From contig NZ_FOGU01000003.1 of the NCBI RefSeq assembly GCF_900111315.1, positions 95,347-159,346 on the forward strand: DNA of 64,000 bases, given 5' to 3'. The DNA comes from Tranquillimonas rosea (GTDB lineage: Bacteria; Pseudomonadota; Alphaproteobacteria; Rhodobacterales; Rhodobacteraceae). A program made the position numbers and the translations under genes. The notes under the pieces were generated by a model. The model saw only the letters and a program-made list of their open reading frames with translations, did not search any database and had not been told where the DNA came from. Shown one piece after another: positions 42,791 through 52,780 of this stretch. Numbering within the stretch: position 1 is the stretch's first letter; each line of letters starts with the position of its first letter.

Positions 42791-43504
42791 TCACAGAAGC
42801 AGCAGCCCCGACGACATCGCCCGCGCCACGGCCTGCGTCGTGTTGACCGCGTTCAGCTTGAGCCGCGCGCTTTCGATGTAGACCCGCAATGTGTGCTCGG
42901 AGATCGACAGCGCCTCGGCGGCGCGCGCACGGCTCTGCCCCAAGGCGAGAAGGCACAGCACATCCACCTCGCGCGGCGACAACCGGGCCGCGTCGATCCG
43001 GTCACTCCCCCGTTCAAGCTCCAGCGCCTTCTGATTGAGATAATGGGCCGCAAGGATCAGGGCGCCGAGATTCTCCTGCCGATACAGCGACCATTCCCTG
43101 TCGCTGCCCCGGTGGCTGGCGGAGAACAGGGCGAACTGCCCCGACGGCCCCCGGATCGGGACCGAGCATCCCTGGTTGCCGACGCCTGCCGAAATCGCCT
43201 CGCCCAGGAAGGCGCGCGAGACCTTGCCGGACCAGTCGAGGTCCTTCCAGTCGATCGGGTGGAACCCGCGCAGGCAGCCCTGAACCACCGGGTCGATGCG
43301 GGCGTAATCCTCGGCCACGTACTGCTGCACCCAGCTCTCGCGATAGGTGTGGGCGGCGTATTGCCCCGCGGCCGAATTCACCGAGTGATAGACGAGATGA
43401 TCGATCTCGAACGCGTCGCGCAGCGCGACCACGCATCGTGTCAATTCGTCAAGACAGCCTGCGGCCTGCACCTGCGCGATGAAGGCATCCAATCTCGCCT
43501 GCAC
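42791..43504 (-). CDS. luxR: LuxR-type quorum-sensing regulator
   Basis: A transcription factor with an autoinducer-binding domain (about 10-155, including HLVYHSVNSAAGQYAAHTYR and FHPIDWKDLDWSGKVSRAFL) and a C-terminal LuxR helix-turn-helix (LSPREVDVLCLLALGQSRAR). It would bind the AHL made by the adjacent LuxI and regulate luxI and target genes. GTG 43504 (237 aa) is the best start because similarity begins there. An ATG at 43597 would extend it and overlap the upstream 71-aa gene much further. Confidence 0.9.
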   Translation of the reverse strand: MQARLDAFIAQVQAAGCLDELTRCVVALRDAFEIDHLVYHSVNSAAGQYAAHTYRESWVQQYVAEDYARIDPVVQGCLRGFHPIDWKDLDWSGKVSRAFLGEAISAGVGNQGCSVPIRGPSGQFALFSASHRGSDREWSLYRQENLGALILAAHYLNQKALELERGSDRIDAARLSPREVDVLCLLALGQSRARAAEALSISEHTLRVYIESARLKLNAVNTTQAVARAMSSGLLLL

Positions 43505-43664
43505 TCGTCCCAGCCCCGATACTTCCCTGCCCTTCCTTCGTGGCGATCTCGCAGGCGGCGACGAGCGCGGTGTCGTCGAGTTGCTGCGCGAGCGCACGAA
43601 AGTCGTTTTTTTCGGCGAACGTCCTGAGATCCGCGAGTACGTGGAGCAACCAGTCGTTCACCAT
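43449..43664 (-). CDS. Small conserved-looking protein upstream of luxR, 71 aa
   Basis: The frame starts at ATG 43664 with AAAGG upstream and gives MVNDWLLHVLADLRTFAEKN then DFRALAQQLDDTALVAACEI, a helical protein without a signal peptide. I recall similar short proteins beside luxR genes in Rhodobacterales, which supports reality. Its 3' end overlaps the luxR start region by up to 56 bp, so the two are probably coupled. Function is unknown; modulation of LuxR would be a guess. Confidence 0.62.
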   Translation of the reverse strand: MVNDWLLHVLADLRTFAEKNDFRALAQQLDDTALVAACEIATKEGQGSIGAGTSAGEIGCLHRAGAGRRLS

Positions 43665-43807
43665 GGCAGAGCCTTTCGAAGAGGGGTTAATCGTGCATTA
43701 ATTGCAGACTACCACCACACATTCCGTCGCGTGAATTCGCTTTATGCACCTCCCCAGAAATGGCGAGGGTGCGGGCCTTAACCCACTGTTTTCGCTTGAT
43801 ACCGGCC

Positions 43808-43852
43808 TCGAAAACACGAGGCCCCGCGAACGCCGGACGCGCGCGGGGCCTC
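43808..43852 (-). terminator. Rho-independent terminator downstream of ccr
   Basis: An 11-bp perfect stem (GAGGCCCCGCG / CGCGGGGCCTC, 43818-43828 and 43842-43852) lies 27 bp past the ccr stop. On the minus strand it is followed by GTGTTTTCGAG, giving a short T-run. Confidence 0.7.
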
Positions 43853-43878
43853 TCGTTTCCCGGTAAGGGACAGTTTGT

Positions 43879-45171
<1,293 letters not shown>

Positions 45172-45284
45172 TGCACTGCTCTCCCACGAAATTCGCACGC
45201 CGCACCGCAGAATCGCGCGGCGTCTCCCCGGGGATACGCAGCCTTTCGCAACAATGCAACCATCTGGAGGCCGCTATTGTAATT

Positions 45285-46658
45285 TTATGTCGGGCCGCCC
45301 GGCGAAACCTCACCGACTGACGCAGCGTAATAGCGCAGCAGCGCTTCCTGCCCCTGCCCCGCGGCCAGCCCCTCGGACGTCTCGACCAGAACACCGCGCA
45401 GCAGCAGCATGTCGATCCCGGCCTCGGCCGCGGCATCGGCGCTTCCGTCGGTCAGGTGCACGTGGCGGCCCGCGGCGGTCAGGGTCTCGACCACGGTCCG
45501 CGCCCTGAGGGTGATCCAGGTGCGCGTCAGCGGCCGCTGCGCGGACAGGACGATGGCCGCGACAAGCGGCACGGGCAGCACCGGCACGTTCTCGCGGACG
45601 CGGGCCATCAACTCGGATGCCAGCGGCCGGGTGATGTCGCCGCTCCGACCCTCGGAGAAGCGCTGCAGCGAGATCGGCGAGCCGAAGGCCACGCCGGCAT
45701 AGCCGAACTTGCGGGCCCGTCCGGTCAGGCGGCGGCGCAGCCAGCGAAGCGCGAAGGCGGCGCCGGTCAGGAAGCCCCCGCGGAACTTCCGTTCGCCCGA
45801 GGCCGCCGCCTCGGTCAGGATGCGGTCCTCGATCACGCGGTCATAGTTCAGCGACACGGGCACGAAGACCACGTCACGTTCGGTCGGCGGGTCCGAGAGG
45901 ATATAGTTCAGCAGCCCCAGCTTCGGCGGCCCCACCCGACCGTCGAGCGACAGGCCGCCCTCGGGAAAGATCGCCTGCGTCACGCCGTTGCGGGTCGCCA
46001 GCTGCACGTAGCGCGCCAGCACCCGCCGGTAGAGCTGATTGCGCGACTTGCGGCGGATGAAATACGCGCCCATCGCCCGGATCAGCCGGCTCAACGGCCA
46101 GACCCGCGCCCACTCGCCCACGGCATAGGCCAGCGCGGACCGCTCGGCGGCAAGGTAGGTCACCAGGACGTAGTCCATGTTGCTGCGGTGGTTCATCACG
46201 AAGATCACCGTCGCGTGCCGGTCGATCGCCGACAGCCCGGCCTCGTCGACATAGCCCAGCCGCACGCGGTAGAGCCGCGTCGACAGCCAGCGCGCCAGCC
46301 GGATCGCGACACCGAAATAGGCGCTGGCCGAGAACGAGGGCACGATCTCGCGCGCATAGCGGCGGGCGAGATCGAAGGCCACGTCTTCGCGCAGGCCGGT
46401 CTCGCGCGCGTGGTCGGCCACGGCCTCGGCCACGCGGGGATCGTAGATCAGCCGCTGGATCATGTCGTGGCGCCGCGCCAGCTTGAACGGCTGGATCGGA
46501 CGCTCGAGCCGCTCGTTCAGGCGGGCCACCACCCGCTCCATCCGGCGCCGGAGATACCAGCGCACTGGCGGACCGACGAGACGGTCCAGCACCGCCAGCC
46601 CGGGAACCAGCAGAACGAGGATCAGCAGCCAGACCGGGATGGTGACGGTTGTGAGCAT
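45285..46658 (-). CDS. Glycerol-3-phosphate acyltransferase-like protein (PlsB/PlsC superfamily)
   Basis: A 457-residue membrane-associated acyltransferase. The catalytic H-X4-D box is NHRSNMDYVLVTYL near residue 160, and the acceptor-binding motif is AIFPEGGLSLDGRVGPPKLG. PVSLNYDRVIED resembles the PlsB block IV. A hydrophobic N-terminal anchor (VTIPVWLLILVLLVPGLAVL) is present. It probably acylates glycerol-3-phosphate or a lysolipid. ATG 46658 has GGAGAG just upstream; a GTG at 46676 is an alternative. Confidence 0.82.
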   Translation of the reverse strand: MLTTVTIPVWLLILVLLVPGLAVLDRLVGPPVRWYLRRRMERVVARLNERLERPIQPFKLARRHDMIQRLIYDPRVAEAVADHARETGLREDVAFDLARRYAREIVPSFSASAYFGVAIRLARWLSTRLYRVRLGYVDEAGLSAIDRHATVIFVMNHRSNMDYVLVTYLAAERSALAYAVGEWARVWPLSRLIRAMGAYFIRRKSRNQLYRRVLARYVQLATRNGVTQAIFPEGGLSLDGRVGPPKLGLLNYILSDPPTERDVVFVPVSLNYDRVIEDRILTEAAASGERKFRGGFLTGAAFALRWLRRRLTGRARKFGYAGVAFGSPISLQRFSEGRSGDITRPLASELMARVRENVPVLPVPLVAAIVLSAQRPLTRTWITLRARTVVETLTAAGRHVHLTDGSADAAAEAGIDMLLLRGVLVETSEGLAAGQGQEALLRYYAASVGEVSPGGPT

Positions 46659-46708
46659 GTCTCTCCATACTTGCACCGGCCAGGGGGGCCGGCAAACGCG
46701 GACCGCAC

Positions 46709-46738
46709 AAAAAAGAGGCGCCCCTTGCGGGACGCCTC
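46709..46738 (-). terminator. Rho-independent terminator of the RTX gene
   Basis: The inverted repeat GAGGCGCCCC-TTGC-GGGACGCCTC (46715-46738, with one mismatch) is followed on the minus strand by six Ts. It lies 25 bp past the stop of the RTX gene. Confidence 0.85.
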
Positions 46739-46762
46739 CAAGTGTTACGCGAAAGGCGCGGC

Positions 46763-49700
46763 TCAGGCCATGAGATCGTAGCTCTGATCGCCGACCTGCA
46801 CCGTGATGCTGTCGAGATCCGCGCCACCGTCCAGTTCCCAGAGCGCGCTGCCCTGGTAGTTGACGGTCGCGTCGCCGTTGGCGGTGTCGACCGAGAAGTC
46901 GTCCCCGTCGGCCGAGTTGTTCCCGGTGAAGACCAGGACATCGCCCTCGTCGCTCATGAAGTCGGCGATGGTGTCGAGCCCGTTTCCGGCCGAGCCGTCA
47001 TGGCTGAACGAATCCGCGCCGGCACCGCCGAACACGAAGTCATCCCCAGCGCCGGCGTCGAGAAGGTCGTCCCCCGCGCCGCCGAACAGCTGGTCGACAC
47101 CGGCGCCGCCCGAAAGCTCGTCGTCGCCCGAGCCCCCGCCGATCGTATCGACACCGTCGCCGCCGGCGACCACGTCGTTGCCGTCGCCGCCATAGGCTTC
47201 GTCATCGCCGCCCGAGGCGCCGATGTCGTCGTCGCCGAACCCACCAAGCAGCGTGTCGTCGCCGCCGGCACCCCGCAGGATGTCGTCGCCGGCGCCACCG
47301 TCGGCGAAGTCATCCGCCATGCCGGTCTGCGCGTCGTCGAGGCCCTGATCGCCGTCAGCCCAGCTGCCGGTGTGGATCTCGTCGTTGCCGGCACCCCCGT
47401 AGATCACGTCGCTGCCGTCGTCCGAGGCGTCGAACTCTTCGCCGGTCGCGGCACTGACACGGCTGTCGGAGTCGCCGGTGATAATGTCGTCGCCGACACC
47501 ACCGGTGATCTCGTCATCGCCGGCACCGCCGGCATAGCCGTCATCGTAGTCGCTCAGCGACAGGGCTCCCGAGGCGCCGTCATCTGCGGCGTTCTCGATG
47601 TTCTGGACGCCCTGCCCCGCGAACAGCTGATCGTCACCGTTGCCACCGCTGAGCGCGTCGCTGTCGGCACCGCCGTAGATCTCGTCGCTGCCGTCACCGC
47701 CGAACAGGATGTCGCTGCCATCGCCGCCGTAGATGCTGTCGGCACCGCCGCCGCCGCCGACATTGTCGTCGCCGATTCCGGCGCCGAGGACGTCGTTGCC
47801 GCCGTCACCGCGCAGGATGTCGTCGCCCGCACCGCCATAGGCCGTGTCGTCGGCCATGCCGGTATGGCTGTTGTCGAGATCCTGGTCGCCGTCAGCCCAG
47901 CTGCCGGTGTGGATCTCGTCGTTGCCGGCGCCGCCATACAGCGTGTCGGACCCGTCGGCGGACGCGTCGAAGTCAAGCCCGGTCTCGGCGCTCACGCGGC
48001 TGTCGGAGTCGCCGGTGATGATGTCGTCACCGTCGCCGCCAAAGACCACGTCATCGCCGGAATCGCCTGCATAGCCGTTGTCGTAATCCGACAGCGACAG
48101 GGCGCCCGACGCGCCGTCGTCGGCGGCGTTCTCAGCGTTGTCGTCATCGGGTCCGGCAAAGATCACGTCGGCGCCGACGCTGCCGCCGATGGCATCGCTG
48201 CCGGTGCCGCCCGTCATCGAGTCATCGCCCTGGCCGCCGGCGATCGTGTCGTCACCGGCATTGCCGGCCAGCACGTCGTTGCCCGCGCCGCCATAGATGA
48301 GGTCGTCGCCATCACCGCCGGCCACGTCGTCGTCGCCCATGTCGCCCTGCAGCAGGTCGTCGCCGCCGGCGCCGCGGATGATGTCGTCACCCATGCCGCC
48401 CGAGGCGGTGTCGTTGGCCATGCCGGTCTGGGCATTGTCGAGGCCCTGGTCGCCATCGGCCCAGCTGCCGGTATGGATCTCGTCATTGCCGGCACCGCCA
48501 TAGATGACGTCCGAACCGTCCGCGTCGGCATCGAAGCCGTCGCCCGTCTCGGCGCTGACTCGGCTGTCGGAGTCGCCGGTGATGATGTCGTCGCCGTCAC
48601 CACCCTGGATGAAGTCGTCGCCATAGCCGCCGGCGTAGCCGTTGTCGTAATCCGACAGGGTCAGGCTGCCCGAGGCACCGTCGTCGGCGGCGTTCTCCAT
48701 GTTCATGTCGGCATTGCCGGCGAAGATGTTGTCGTCACCGAAGCTGCCGGACGCGACGTCCTGCCCGGCCCCGGCAAAGATGCGGTCGGCCCCGGCGCCA
48801 CCGCTGAGGGTGTCGTCCCCCTCACCGCCATAGACGCTGTCGTCGCCGCCGTTGCCCGCGACCAGGTCGTCACCGGCACCGCCGCCGAGTTCGTCGTTGC
48901 CTTGGCCGCCGAAGATCGTGTCGTCGCCAGCGGTGCCATAGATCGTGTCCATGCCATCGCCTCCGCCAAGCTCGTCATTCCCGGCATTGCCGTTCAACTG
49001 GTCGTTGCCCGCGTTGCCATAGGCCACGTCGTCGCCGTCACCGCCGACGATGACGTCGTTGTCCGCGCCGGCAAAGACGCTGTCACCGCCATCCTCTAGA
49101 ACGATCTGGTTCGGGGCGGCCTGGTCGGCATGGTCCTGCAGGATGCGGGCCGCCGTGTCGGCGTCGATGGCCTCGATCGTGCCGGCGGCCGCGGGAAGAA
49201 TCCCGGTATAGCCGTTCTCACCGCCATCGACCTCGCCTTCGGTGCCGTCACCGATGCCGTCCGGCACCGTCACGCCGTGCAGCACGACTTCGCGCAGCGC
49301 CAGTGGCATGATGTCGTCAGCCGTGTAGTCGGTGTTCGTCACCGGGCTGAAGAATTCGCTGTTGTCCGACAGGTCGAACGACTGCACATAGTTGACGTCG
49401 CCGTTCGCGTCCGACGAGGGCATTTGCCCGTTCACGCCATCCAGCGGGAGAAGCACGTCGCCGTACTTGGCCACGCCCTCGAGCACCTCGACCATCCCGT
49501 CGCGGTCCGCGTCGTCCGCGATCGTCGGCGACACAGAGTCCACGGCGTTGCCGTTACCGTCGAACAACCCATGCACGTGCTGCGCATGCACCTGGTCGGG
49601 CGCAAGCCCCTGGGCCGAGACGGACACGTTGAGCGACTGCGAGCCGTCCCCGTCGTCCGTGACCGACAGAAGTGCAGTCCCGGACACGCCGGAGCTGTTG

Positions 49701-49786
49701 AGAGCGTCGAGGTTGACACTCCAGAGTCCTTCGGCCTCGGCGAGCGAGCCGGCGAAGGTGTCATACGTCAGATCAGATTGCGGCAT
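46763..49786 (-). CDS. Large RTX calcium-binding protein with N-terminal CHRD-like domain, 1007 aa
   Basis: The N-terminal 200 residues (TYDTFAGSLAEAEGLWSVNL, VHAQHVHGLFDGNGNAVDSV) look like a CHRD-type domain. Residues 230-910 are dense RTX nonapeptide repeats (GGxGxDxxx), which fold into Ca-binding beta rolls. No N-terminal signal peptide exists; the C-terminus (DLDSITVQVGDQSYDLMA) fits a type I secretion signal. Three blocks of about 95 residues are nearly identical. No type I transporter genes are adjacent. The role, perhaps surface or biofilm attachment, is not visible. GGGAG precedes ATG 49786. Confidence 0.9.
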   Translation of the reverse strand: MPQSDLTYDTFAGSLAEAEGLWSVNLDALNSSGVSGTALLSVTDDGDGSQSLNVSVSAQGLAPDQVHAQHVHGLFDGNGNAVDSVSPTIADDADRDGMVEVLEGVAKYGDVLLPLDGVNGQMPSSDANGDVNYVQSFDLSDNSEFFSPVTNTDYTADDIMPLALREVVLHGVTVPDGIGDGTEGEVDGGENGYTGILPAAAGTIEAIDADTAARILQDHADQAAPNQIVLEDGGDSVFAGADNDVIVGGDGDDVAYGNAGNDQLNGNAGNDELGGGDGMDTIYGTAGDDTIFGGQGNDELGGGAGDDLVAGNGGDDSVYGGEGDDTLSGGAGADRIFAGAGQDVASGSFGDDNIFAGNADMNMENAADDGASGSLTLSDYDNGYAGGYGDDFIQGGDGDDIITGDSDSRVSAETGDGFDADADGSDVIYGGAGNDEIHTGSWADGDQGLDNAQTGMANDTASGGMGDDIIRGAGGDDLLQGDMGDDDVAGGDGDDLIYGGAGNDVLAGNAGDDTIAGGQGDDSMTGGTGSDAIGGSVGADVIFAGPDDDNAENAADDGASGALSLSDYDNGYAGDSGDDVVFGGDGDDIITGDSDSRVSAETGLDFDASADGSDTLYGGAGNDEIHTGSWADGDQDLDNSHTGMADDTAYGGAGDDILRGDGGNDVLGAGIGDDNVGGGGGADSIYGGDGSDILFGGDGSDEIYGGADSDALSGGNGDDQLFAGQGVQNIENAADDGASGALSLSDYDDGYAGGAGDDEITGGVGDDIITGDSDSRVSAATGEEFDASDDGSDVIYGGAGNDEIHTGSWADGDQGLDDAQTGMADDFADGGAGDDILRGAGGDDTLLGGFGDDDIGASGGDDEAYGGDGNDVVAGGDGVDTIGGGSGDDELSGGAGVDQLFGGAGDDLLDAGAGDDFVFGGAGADSFSHDGSAGNGLDTIADFMSDEGDVLVFTGNNSADGDDFSVDTANGDATVNYQGSALWELDGGADLDSITVQVGDQSYDLMA
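47312..48697 (-). repeat. Three near-identical 285-bp blocks within the RTX gene
   Basis: Blocks at about 47312-47597, 47849-48133 and 48411-48697 each encode ENAADDGASG...LSDYDNGYAG through ITGDSDSRVSA and DEIHTGSWADGDQ to GMADD. The shared 20-mer anchors lie 537 and 564 bp apart, giving super-repeats of 179 and 188 codons. The blocks interrupt the plain RTX nonapeptides. Confidence 0.85.
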
Positions 49787-49948
49787 GGAAGTTCTCCCTA
49801 GTTACGCACCATTGGACACGGACTGGGGAGCCGAAAAGTTTCAGCCGGTTTCGCGAATAAACTTCTCGATTGCTGAAAATGTCCGCTCAGACCGTGTTTT
49901 CGGCGTGATGTTGCCCAAAATCTCGCCGCTCCGCCGCGATGCAGAGAA

Positions 49949-49978
49949 TTGACACAGCCATAATATTCCACATATCAA
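49949..49978 (+). promoter_or_regulatory. Candidate promoter upstream of ecm
   Basis: A consensus TTGACA (49949-49954) is followed after 18 bp by TATCAA (49973-49978) in a locally AT-rich stretch, about 43 bp before ecm. The -35 is strong, the -10 weak. Confidence 0.4.
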
Positions 49979-50021
49979 GACAAATACGTAACAAAATTGC
50001 GCTGACAGAGGCAGTCCCCGG

Positions 50022-51989
50022 ATGACCCAAACCGACCGCGACGATCCCTGGCTATTCCGCACCTATGCGGGCCACTCGACCGCCCGCGCCTCGAACGATC
50101 TGTACCGCACGAACCTGGAACGCGGGCAGACGGGCCTTTCGGTGGCCTTCGACCTGCCGACGCAAACCGGCTATGACAGCGACCACGTCCTCGCCCGCGG
50201 CGAGGTCGGCAAGGTCGGCGTGCCGGTCGCGCATCTGGGCGACATGCGGATGCTGTTCGACAACATCCCGCTGGAAAAGATGAACACGTCCATGACGATC
50301 AACGCGACGGCCCCCTGGCTGCTCGCGCTGTACATCGCCGTGGCCGAGGAACAGGGCGCGGATGTCTCGCAGCTGCAGGGCACGACGCAGAACGACATCA
50401 TCAAGGAATACCTGAGCCGCGGCACCTATGTCTGCCCGCCGGAGCCCTCTTTGCACATGATCACCGATGTGGCGGCCTATACACGCCAGCATCTGCCCAA
50501 GTGGAACCCGATGAACGTGTGCTCTTATCACCTGCAGGAGGCCGGCGCGACGCCCGAGCAGGAGCTGGCCTTCGCCCTGGCGACGGCGACGGCGGTGCTC
50601 GACGATCTCAAGGGCAAGGTGGACGAGGCCGACTTCCCCGAAATGGTCGGCCGCATCTCGTTCTTCGTGAACGCCGGAATTCGCTTCGTCACCGAGATGT
50701 GCAAGATGCGCGCCTTCTCGGAACTGTGGGACGAGATCTGCCGCGAGCGTTATGGCGTCGAGGACCCGCGCTATCGCCGCTTCCGCTACGGGGTGCAGGT
50801 GAACTCGCTGGGCCTGACCGAGCAGCAGCCCGAGAACAACGTCTACCGCATCCTTCTAGAGATGCTTTCGGTCACGCTCTCGAAGAACGCCCGCGCCCGC
50901 GCCGTTCAGCTGCCCGCCTGGAACGAGGCGCTCGGCCTGCCCCGTCCGTGGGATCAGCAATGGTCGCTCCGGATGCAGCAGATCGTCGCCTACGAAACCG
51001 ACCTGCTGGAATACGGCGACCTCTTCGACGGCAGCCCCGTGGTGGCGGCGAAGGTCGAGGCGCTGAAGGACGACGCCCGCGCCGAGCTGGCCACGATCGA
51101 CGCGATGGGCGGCGCGGTCAGCGCCATCGGCTACATGAAGAGCCGCCTCGTCGACGCCAATGCTGAGCGTATCGCCAAGATCGAAAGCGGCGAGACGGCG
51201 GTGGTGGGCGTGAACCGCTACGCCGCCGGAGAGCCCTCGCCCCTGACGTCGGGACCGGACGCCGTGATGGTGGCCGACCCCGACGCCGAGGCGGACCAGA
51301 TCGCCCGTCTCGAAGCCTGGCGCGCCGACCGGGACGACGCCGCCGTCAGCGCGGCGCTGGAGGACCTGCGTCGCGCAGCGGCCGAGGGCGCGAACATCAT
51401 GCCCGCCTCGATCGCCGCGGCGAAAGCGGGCGCCACCACCGGAGAGTGGGGCGACATGGTCCGGCAGGCGTTCGGCGAATACCGCGGCCCCACCGGCATC
51501 TCGTCCACGCCCTCGAACCGCACCGAGGCTTTCGACGACGTTCGCGAAGAGGTCGACGCAATGACCGGTCGGATAGGCCGCAAACCGCGCTTCCTTGTCG
51601 GCAAGCCGGGGCTGGATGGCCATTCCAACGGCGCAGAACAGATCGCCACCCGCGCTCGCGACTGCGGCTTCGAAATCCATTACGACGGGATACGGCTGAC
51701 CCCGCAGGCGATCGTGGACTCCGCGCGCGAGATCGAGCCGGACGTCATCGGCCTGTCTATCCTGTCGGGCAGCCATCTTCCGCTGGTCAGGGAAACGATG
51801 CGCCGGCTCGACGCCGCGGGGCTGCGGGATATTCCGGTCATCGTCGGCGGCATCATACCCCATGCCGACTCGGTCGAATTGCAGCGCCTTGGGGTTGCAA
51901 AAGTATACAGCCCCAAGGACTTCGAATTGAACCGCATCATGTTCGATCTCGTCGGCCTCATTGATACGATGCAAGTCCCCGCTCAATAA
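50022..51989 (+). CDS. ecm: Ethylmalonyl-CoA mutase (B12-dependent)
   Basis: Ecm converts ethylmalonyl-CoA to methylsuccinyl-CoA using adenosylcobalamin. The 655-residue protein has the mutase barrel (AFDLPTQTGYDSDH, LEKMNTSMTINATAPWLLAL, QGTTQNDIIKEYLSRGTYVC) and a fused C-terminal B12 domain with KPGLDGHSNGAEQIATRARD (D-x-H-x-x-G), LSILSGSHLPL and the VGGIIPHAD loop. Single-chain layout and motifs fit Ecm better than two-subunit methylmalonyl-CoA mutase; MeaA-type naming is equivalent. It works with ccr in the same region and depends on cobalamin enzymes such as cobU. Confidence 0.93.
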   Translation: MTQTDRDDPWLFRTYAGHSTARASNDLYRTNLERGQTGLSVAFDLPTQTGYDSDHVLARGEVGKVGVPVAHLGDMRMLFDNIPLEKMNTSMTINATAPWLLALYIAVAEEQGADVSQLQGTTQNDIIKEYLSRGTYVCPPEPSLHMITDVAAYTRQHLPKWNPMNVCSYHLQEAGATPEQELAFALATATAVLDDLKGKVDEADFPEMVGRISFFVNAGIRFVTEMCKMRAFSELWDEICRERYGVEDPRYRRFRYGVQVNSLGLTEQQPENNVYRILLEMLSVTLSKNARARAVQLPAWNEALGLPRPWDQQWSLRMQQIVAYETDLLEYGDLFDGSPVVAAKVEALKDDARAELATIDAMGGAVSAIGYMKSRLVDANAERIAKIESGETAVVGVNRYAAGEPSPLTSGPDAVMVADPDAEADQIARLEAWRADRDDAAVSAALEDLRRAAAEGANIMPASIAAAKAGATTGEWGDMVRQAFGEYRGPTGISSTPSNRTEAFDDVREEVDAMTGRIGRKPRFLVGKPGLDGHSNGAEQIATRARDCGFEIHYDGIRLTPQAIVDSAREIEPDVIGLSILSGSHLPLVRETMRRLDAAGLRDIPVIVGGIIPHADSVELQRLGVAKVYSPKDFELNRIMFDLVGLIDTMQVPAQ

Positions 51990-52013
51990 ATTACACTTTC
52001 GTGCACAAGATTC

Positions 52014-52042
52014 CGCGACCGCAACGGTCGCGTAATCCTTTT
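52014..52042 (+). terminator. Possible terminator of ecm
   Basis: CGCGACCG-CAA-CGGTCGCG (52014-52032) is a perfect 8-bp stem with a 3-nt loop, 25 bp past the ecm stop. It is followed by TAATCCTTTT, a broken T-run, so termination is plausible but not strong. Confidence 0.45.
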
Positions 52043-52108
52043 CGCTTGCAATCCGGTGACCTAACGTGAATTAGATAATTCACCGAGACGGATTGCAACG
52101 AAAAGAGG
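52037..52108 (+). promoter_or_regulatory. Long hairpin in the hns leader abutting the ribosome binding site
   Basis: TTGCAATCCG (52046-52055) pairs perfectly with CGGATTGCAA (52089-52098). After a single bulged C, CTTTTCG (52038-52044) pairs with CGAAAAG (52099-52105), giving 17 bp. The enclosed loop contains a second hairpin, GTGAATT-AGAT-AATTCAC (52066-52083). The AGAGGA ribosome binding site of hns (52104-52109) begins inside the stem. A role in translational control, or as a protein-binding palindrome at DNA level, is inferred. Confidence 0.65.
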
Positions 52109-52114
52109 AATATC

Positions 52115-52426
52115 ATGGACCGCGATCTTCAATCGATGTCGAAAAAAGAGCTCGAGGATCTGCGCGCCGCGGTCGACAAGGCGTTGAAGGATTACGACGC
52201 CCGCAAGAAAGCCGAAGCCCGGAAAGCGGCCGAAGAAGCGGCCAAGGTACACGGATTTTCGCTGGACGACCTTGTGAGCGGAAAGGTCACGGGCGCCCAG
52301 AAGAACCCGCCGAAATACCGCAATCCCGACGATCCGAAAAAGACCTGGACCGGCCGCGGTCGTCAGCCGGCTTGGATCAAGGAAGCGCTCGACAGCGGAC
52401 GCTCGCTCGAGGACTTCCGCATCTGA
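52115..52426 (+). CDS. H-NS family histone-like protein (chromosomal copy)
   Basis: A 103-residue H-NS-like nucleoid protein. The N-terminal oligomerisation helix is MSKKELEDLRAAVDKALKDY, followed by a basic Ala/Lys-rich linker. The C-terminal DNA-binding core is TWTGRGRQPAWIKEALDSGR with the final SLEDFRI. HvrA/Spb-type H-NS proteins of Rhodobacter have this form. It probably bridges AT-rich DNA and represses horizontally acquired genes. It has a paralogue on the comM element at 15840-16160. The leader contains the large hairpin described separately. Confidence 0.9.
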   Translation: MDRDLQSMSKKELEDLRAAVDKALKDYDARKKAEARKAAEEAAKVHGFSLDDLVSGKVTGAQKNPPKYRNPDDPKKTWTGRGRQPAWIKEALDSGRSLEDFRI

Positions 52427-52780
52427 TCGCCGGGCGCCCTGCGCCCGCCACAGATGGCGCGCCGGGCCCTTGCGGCCCGGCACGCCTCTGACGCCCCGCC
52501 CGGAACGGGCCGTAGCGACTGGCTTTTGCGTCCAGCTATTAACTGCTTTTATACGTCTATGTGCATTGCGCACCCCCGAGCTGCCCTTTCGGTCAATACT
52601 TGGGTCTGCACGTTTTCTCTTCCCCAAATTCAACAGGAAACGCTGTCGCCAAAGTTGTTTGACCGTGGACATGACACCCGCAAATGGCGTGCGTTTTCGG
52701 GCAAGCTTTCGCGGCAAATGCGCGCAATTCAAAGCGTCATGCGCGGCCATGCGTTCGCCGGAACTTCTGTTTCTCCACCC
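52427..52780. other. 354-bp intergenic region between convergent genes, with a 13-bp hairpin
   Basis: No gene is supportable between hns and the DUF1989 gene. A strong inverted repeat, GGCGCGCCGGGCC (52456-52468) and GGCCCGGCACGCC (52474-52486), has 12 of 13 pairs around a CTTGC loop but no T-run. It may act as a bidirectional transcription block. The remainder shows nothing recognisable. Confidence 0.5.

Noticed and set aside
47312..48697. Regular repeats that might suggest a CRISPR array or satellite
   Set aside because: Repeats are coding (RTX blocks of about 285 bp) with no unique spacers of CRISPR size and no cas genes nearby.
46742..49099. 785-codon frame antisense to the RTX gene with regular Val/Ala/Asp repeats
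   Set aside because: Its apparent repeats are the complement of the RTX nonapeptide repeats. The minus-strand gene has an RBS, a known family and a terminator.
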